Below are positions 15,286 to 18,573 of a DNA stretch of 18,573 nt, piece by piece. The number at the start of each line of letters is the position of its first letter. Positions within the stretch are counted from its first letter, which is position 1. Below the pieces are notes generated by a model. It was not told where the DNA came from. It made no database searches and saw only the letters and a list, made by a program, of their open reading frames with translations. Both the position numbers and the translations under genes were made by a program. This stretch comes from an uncultured Opitutaceae bacterium. GTDB taxonomy: Bacteria > Verrucomicrobiota > Verrucomicrobiia > Opitutales > Opitutaceae. The stretch lies in the NCBI GenBank assembly GCA_903885525.1, contig CAISJA010000389.1, forward strand, positions 1 to 18,573, written 5' to 3'.

Positions 15286-15933
15286 ATGGCCGCCAAACCA
15301 GACCCGAAGGAAGCCAAAGAAGCCAAGGATGCCCCCGGTGCCGAAAAGGACAGGGGCGCTTCCGCGGCCCCGGCGCCGGAAGAGAGCAAACCCTCCGGCG
15401 GGGGCATCAAGGCGATGCTGCCTGCGTTGCTGGCCATCGTGCTCGCCCCGGCGCTTTCGTTTGCGGTGGCCGAGTTCGTCGTCCTGCCCCGGTTGCAGAA
15501 GAAACTGTCCACCCTCGCACCGGCGTCCGGGTCCCATGCGGCCGCGAGCGAGGCCGAGGCGGCCCCACCGCCCGAGGAGAGCGCGCCCAAGGGCGGCAAG
15601 GAAGGCGAAAAGGGCAAGGAGCCCGCCTCGCCAGGCACGTATGAATTCAGCAACATCGTGGTCAACCTCGCCGGTACCATGGGCACTAGGTACCTCAAGA
15701 CCAGCTTCATTGTCACCGCCGTCCAGGGCAAAGGCATCCGTTCCGCCTTCGAGGGGAGCAAGGCCCGGCTGACCGACATCACGCTCAACGTCCTCTCGTC
15801 GCAGACGCTCGCCGATCTGGAAGAACCGGGCTCGAAGAATGTGCTGCGCGAAAAGCTGGTCGCCGCCTACAATCAGGCGCTGGGCAAACGCTTGGTCGAC
15901 CAGGTGTATTTCTCCGATTTCGTCATCCAGTAG
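15286..15933 (+). CDS. fliL: Flagellar basal body-associated protein FliL
   Basis: FliL forms a ring around the stator and supports torque. The 215-residue protein has a charged Lys/Glu/Pro-rich cytoplasmic N terminus (1-40), one membrane helix (about 44-66), a long low-complexity periplasmic linker (about 75-115), and a C-terminal FliL domain: YEFSNIVVNLAGTMGTRYLK (119-138), TDITLNVLSSQTLADLEEPG (163-182), and the ending VDQVYFSDFVIQ, the classical FliL finish. fliM starts 5 bases later. Confidence 0.94.
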   Translation: MAAKPDPKEAKEAKDAPGAEKDRGASAAPAPEESKPSGGGIKAMLPALLAIVLAPALSFAVAEFVVLPRLQKKLSTLAPASGSHAAASEAEAAPPPEESAPKGGKEGEKGKEPASPGTYEFSNIVVNLAGTMGTRYLKTSFIVTAVQGKGIRSAFEGSKARLTDITLNVLSSQTLADLEEPGSKNVLREKLVAAYNQALGKRLVDQVYFSDFVIQ

Positions 15934-15938
15934 CCGCC

Positions 15939-17006
15939 ATGGCCGACGATCCCCACCAGGATGCCGCGCAGGAGTTTCTCGATCAATCCGAGATCGACAA
16001 GCTGCTGGCGCAGACCGCCGTCGAGAATGCCCCGCGCGCTCTCCTGCTGCGCGCCGACGGGCAGAGGAGCGATGCCACCGTCGCCGGCAAGGTGGAGACC
16101 TACGACTTCCGCAACCCGGCTTTTCTTTCCGAGGTCGAGCTGCGGCGGCTGCGCCTCCTCCACGAGGACTTCATCCGGTACCTCAGTGCCCGGCTCTCCC
16201 TCTTTCTGCGGATGGAGTTCGGCCTGAAGATGTCCAAGCTGACCACCGCCAGCTACTCCAAGTTCACCGAATCGCTGCCCAGCCCGACGCACATCTGCCT
16301 TTTCAAGACTGATCCGCTCGTGGGGGTGGGCATCATCGATATCAACCCCCGGCTGGCCCTCACCATCGCCGACCGCCTCCTCGGCGGCCGCGGCCATTCC
16401 GTCAAGGCCGAACGCTACCTCACCGAGATCGAAATCGCCCTCCTTGAGGACATCATCATGATGCTGCTCGAAGAATGGTGCGGACAGTGGAAGGGCGAGC
16501 AGGACCTCCACCCCCACATCCTCGGCCATGAGAACAACGGCCGCTTCCTGCAGACCTCGCCCAAGGATGCCATCATTCTCTCCCTCTCCCTGGAGGTGAA
16601 CTTCGGCGACTGCTCCGAGCAGATCCAGATCGGGGTTCCGTATTACACCATCGAGCCGCTGGTGAAAAGGATGCAGGCCCGGCGCCAGAAGGACACCGCC
16701 GTGGCCACGGTGGAGAAGCATTCCGGCTGGCAAAGGGCCTACGACCACATCACCATGCCGGTCCGCGCCGAATGGGACGGCCTCGAGCTCTCGCTCCGCG
16801 AGGTCTCCAGCCTGCGGGTCGGCGACCTGATCGAGCTGCCCACCGCGTTGCTGCAACAGACCCAGGTGCTCCTCAACGGCACACCAAAATTTGTCGGGAC
16901 GGTCGGCCTTGATGCCGACCGCGTTGCCGTCCAACTCACCTGCAGGATTCCGCTTTCCGCGGAGGAAGACAAACTTACCAAACCAGATGGAAGAAAAAGC
17001 CCTTGA
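15939..17006 (+). CDS. fliM: Flagellar motor switch protein FliM
   Basis: FliM forms the wall of the C ring and binds phospho-CheY to switch rotation. The 355-residue protein keeps the CheY-binding N-terminal peptide LDQSEIDKLL (14-23, usually LSQDEIDALL), the middle CheC-like domain (about 55-240) with the LLGGRG loop (147-152) that contacts FliG, and a C-terminal SpoA/FliN-like domain (about 270-340) with RVGDLIELP and LLNGTPKFVGTVG. Length is normal. Its end overlaps the fliN start by 20 bases. Confidence 0.97.
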   Translation: MADDPHQDAAQEFLDQSEIDKLLAQTAVENAPRALLLRADGQRSDATVAGKVETYDFRNPAFLSEVELRRLRLLHEDFIRYLSARLSLFLRMEFGLKMSKLTTASYSKFTESLPSPTHICLFKTDPLVGVGIIDINPRLALTIADRLLGGRGHSVKAERYLTEIEIALLEDIIMMLLEEWCGQWKGEQDLHPHILGHENNGRFLQTSPKDAIILSLSLEVNFGDCSEQIQIGVPYYTIEPLVKRMQARRQKDTAVATVEKHSGWQRAYDHITMPVRAEWDGLELSLREVSSLRVGDLIELPTALLQQTQVLLNGTPKFVGTVGLDADRVAVQLTCRIPLSAEEDKLTKPDGRKSP

Positions 17007-17238
17007 TATCGTCCTTGACGTAAAAGTCAAAGTCACCGTGCAGCTCGGCTCCTGCCTGCTGTTGATGCGTGAAGTCCTCGAACTTTCCCCCGGCTCGGTC
17101 GTGCAGCTCCAGCAGCATGCCAGCGATCCGGTCGGCCTCTACGTGAACGACAAGCTGGTCGCCTACGGTGAGGTGGTGGTGGTGGAGGACAATTTCGGCA
17201 TCAAGATCACCGAGCTCGTGGGCAGCAACCGGCCATGA
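16987..17238 (+). CDS. fliN: Flagellar motor switch protein FliN (short)
   Basis: FliN forms the bottom of the C ring and binds FliH, docking the export ATPase. The 83-residue protein is essentially one SpoA domain: LDIVLDVKVKVTVQLGSCLL, then LELSPGSVVQLQQHASDPVG, VNDKLVAYGEVVVVEDNFGI and KITELV. The ATG at 16987 is chosen because the family homology starts there; a longer frame upstream is inside fliM. The start overlaps fliM by 20 bases and the stop overlaps fliO by 4 (ATGA). Confidence 0.96.
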   Translation: MEEKALDIVLDVKVKVTVQLGSCLLLMREVLELSPGSVVQLQQHASDPVGLYVNDKLVAYGEVVVVEDNFGIKITELVGSNRP

Positions 17239-17624
17239 ACCGCCGCCGATTCGTCGTGGTGGCCGCTTTGCTGCTGGCCGGGACCATCCGCGCCGAGGAC
17301 CAGATCATCTACCCCCATCCGGCGGCACCGGCGGTTCCGGCCGCAGCGCGGGAGGGCGGTGCCGGCTGGCTCCTGCCGGCCCTCGCCTTGGTGGCGGCGG
17401 CCGGCGGCGGCTGGCTGCTCTGGCGCCAGCGCCAGTGGCAGGCGGGACCAGGCGGCGGCGGCCGCAGGCTGACCGTGGCCGAATCCCGCTCCCTGGGCAA
17501 CCGCCAGTACCTGGTGGTGGCGGAGTACGATGGACAGAAATTCCTGCTCGGCGTCTGTCCCGGGCGCATCAATCTGCTCTCTGTGCTGGAGGCCGGACAG
17601 AAACAGCCGGGGTCCGGCCCATGA
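17235..17624 (+). CDS. fliO: Flagellar biosynthetic protein FliO
   Basis: FliO is a membrane protein that helps assemble the FliP ring of the export gate. The 129-residue protein has an N-terminal signal-like stretch with a likely cleavage after Ala20 (LLLAGTIRA-ED), a membrane helix at about 45-63, and a cytoplasmic domain with the FliO pattern LTVAESRSLGNRQYLVVAEY followed by GQKFLLGVCPGRINLLSVL. Both ends overlap neighbours by ATGA (fliN and fliP). Family conservation is low, but order and pattern agree. Confidence 0.93.
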   Translation: MNRRRFVVVAALLLAGTIRAEDQIIYPHPAAPAVPAAAREGGAGWLLPALALVAAAGGGWLLWRQRQWQAGPGGGGRRLTVAESRSLGNRQYLVVAEYDGQKFLLGVCPGRINLLSVLEAGQKQPGSGP

Positions 17625-18523
17625 TCCCGGTCCACGTTCATTTCCGCCGCTTCGGCTTTGCGCTGCTGTCTGTGGCGCTGGCGCTCCTCGCCGTCGGGCC
17701 GGCCTTGGCGCAAAACACCGGCAATCCCAACCCAGGCGTGCCGCCCGGTCCGTCCTTCGCGCCAGCCAGCACCACCACGCTGACAACCCGGAATGGACTG
17801 CTGACCTCCGCTCCGGGAGGGCCCGCGCCGGCCGTGGCGCACGGTGCCGACCCGTTAAAGCTGTCGCTCAATCTCGAAGGGGCGGAACGTCCCGGCCAGA
17901 TGAGCGTCGCCGTCCAGATCGTCCTGCTGATGACGCTGCTCTCCGTGGCCCCTTCGCTGGTGCTGCTGACGACCAGCTTCACCCGCATCGTCATCGTCCT
18001 CGGCTTCGTCCGCACGGCCCTTGGCGTCCCGGGCGCGCCGTCGAACCAGATTATCGTCGGCCTGTCCCTCTTCCTCACCTTTTTCATCATGGGACCGGTC
18101 ATCGACCGGGTGCACAAGGAGTCCCTCACCCCATATCTCAACGGCCAGATCCAGTCCGCAGAGGCGCTGGACAAGGCCACCCTGCCGTTGAAGGAATTCA
18201 TGCTGAAGCAGACGCGGACTCGCGACCTGGAGTACTTTCTCGAGCTGGGCGGCTATGGTCCGACGGCCGCCAAGGACCTTCCGATCCGGGTCGTCATCCC
18301 CGCCTTCGTCATCAGCGAGCTGCAGACGGCCTTCCAGATGGGCTTTCTGCTCTTCCTGCCTTTCCTGGTCATTGATTTTCTCGTTTCCGCCGTGCTCATG
18401 GCCCTCGGCATGATGATGATGCCGCCAAACGTGGTTTCGCTGCCGTTCAAACTGCTGCTCTTCGTCCTCGTCGATGGCTGGCACCTGATTGTCAAGTCGC
18501 TCGTCCAAAGCTTCCTCACCTGA
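17621..18523 (+). CDS. fliP: Flagellar type III export gate protein FliP
   Basis: FliP forms the core pentamer of the export gate in the inner membrane. The 300-residue protein has a cleavable signal (about 1-30, ALLAVGPALAQ), a Pro/Thr-rich periplasmic stretch (31-90), then the FliP domain with PSLVLLTTSFTRIVIVLGF (111-129) and the signature PAFVISELQTAFQMG (227-241), which fits the known FliP family pattern at every fixed position. Further membrane helices are at about 242-268 and 272-290. The ATG at 17621 overlaps fliO; the upstream open frame is inside fliO. Confidence 0.97.
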   Translation: MIPVHVHFRRFGFALLSVALALLAVGPALAQNTGNPNPGVPPGPSFAPASTTTLTTRNGLLTSAPGGPAPAVAHGADPLKLSLNLEGAERPGQMSVAVQIVLLMTLLSVAPSLVLLTTSFTRIVIVLGFVRTALGVPGAPSNQIIVGLSLFLTFFIMGPVIDRVHKESLTPYLNGQIQSAEALDKATLPLKEFMLKQTRTRDLEYFLELGGYGPTAAKDLPIRVVIPAFVISELQTAFQMGFLLFLPFLVIDFLVSAVLMALGMMMMPPNVVSLPFKLLLFVLVDGWHLIVKSLVQSFLT

Positions 18524-18539
18524 TTCCTGCCAAGCCGTC

Positions 18540-18573
18540 ATGAATCCCGAACTCGCCATCGACCTGTTCAAGA
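18540..18573 (+). CDS. fliQ: Flagellar export protein FliQ (partial, first 11 codons)
   Basis: Eleven codons, MNPELAIDLFK, run off the right edge. They resemble the start of FliQ (usually M-x-P-E-x-x-x-x-L), the next gene after fliP in almost every flagellar operon. The start is 16 bases after the fliP stop. The identification rests mostly on position. Confidence 0.7.
   Translation, partial: MNPELAIDLFK

Overview
The window is a GC-rich (about two thirds G+C by eye), gene-dense flagellar and chemotaxis locus. The gene order flgB-flgC-fliE-fliF-fliG-fliH-fliI-fliJ-motE-fliK-flgD-flgE-fliL-fliM-fliN-fliO-fliP-fliQ resembles the classical fla/che operon (as in Bacillus). Protein style, composition and the scarcity of Shine-Dalgarno sites suggest a motile member of the Verrucomicrobiota, perhaps Opitutaceae. 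That assignment is an inference from memory of family style; no marker gene is present to prove it.

Left part (1-3727, minus strand): a chemotaxis adaptation cluster read right to left as cheR, cheB, a receiver/HD-GYP-type response regulator, then, after a 308-base gap, cheD (cut by the window edge). CheR and CheB set receptor methylation and CheD deamidates receptors. The response regulator carries a complete receiver domain but a degenerate HD-GYP domain. A weak sigma-28-like promoter candidate lies before cheD.

Middle (3728-3957): a 230-base divergent intergenic region that should hold the start signals for both the chemotaxis and the flagellar transcription units. No convincing consensus promoter could be assigned.

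Right part (3958-18573, plus strand): one long, tightly packed flagellar operon. It encodes the proximal rod (FlgB, FlgC, FliE), MS ring (FliF), switch complex (FliG, FliM, FliN), export ATPase complex (FliH, FliI, FliJ), a MotE-like protein, hook-length ruler (FliK), hook cap (FlgD), hook (FlgE), FliL, and the first export-gate proteins (FliO, FliP, start of FliQ). Many junctions are 4-base ATGA overlaps, implying translational coupling.

The most notable features are an exact-period 669-base tandem duplication inside an unusually long fliK (914 codons), a 218-base fliG-fliH gap with two GC-rich inverted repeats and a perfectly fitting 72-codon reading frame, a 23-codon mini-ORF bridging fliH and fliI by two ATGA overlaps, and the degenerate HD-GYP regulator placed between cheB and cheD. 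I saw no mobile element, CRISPR array, rRNA or tRNA.
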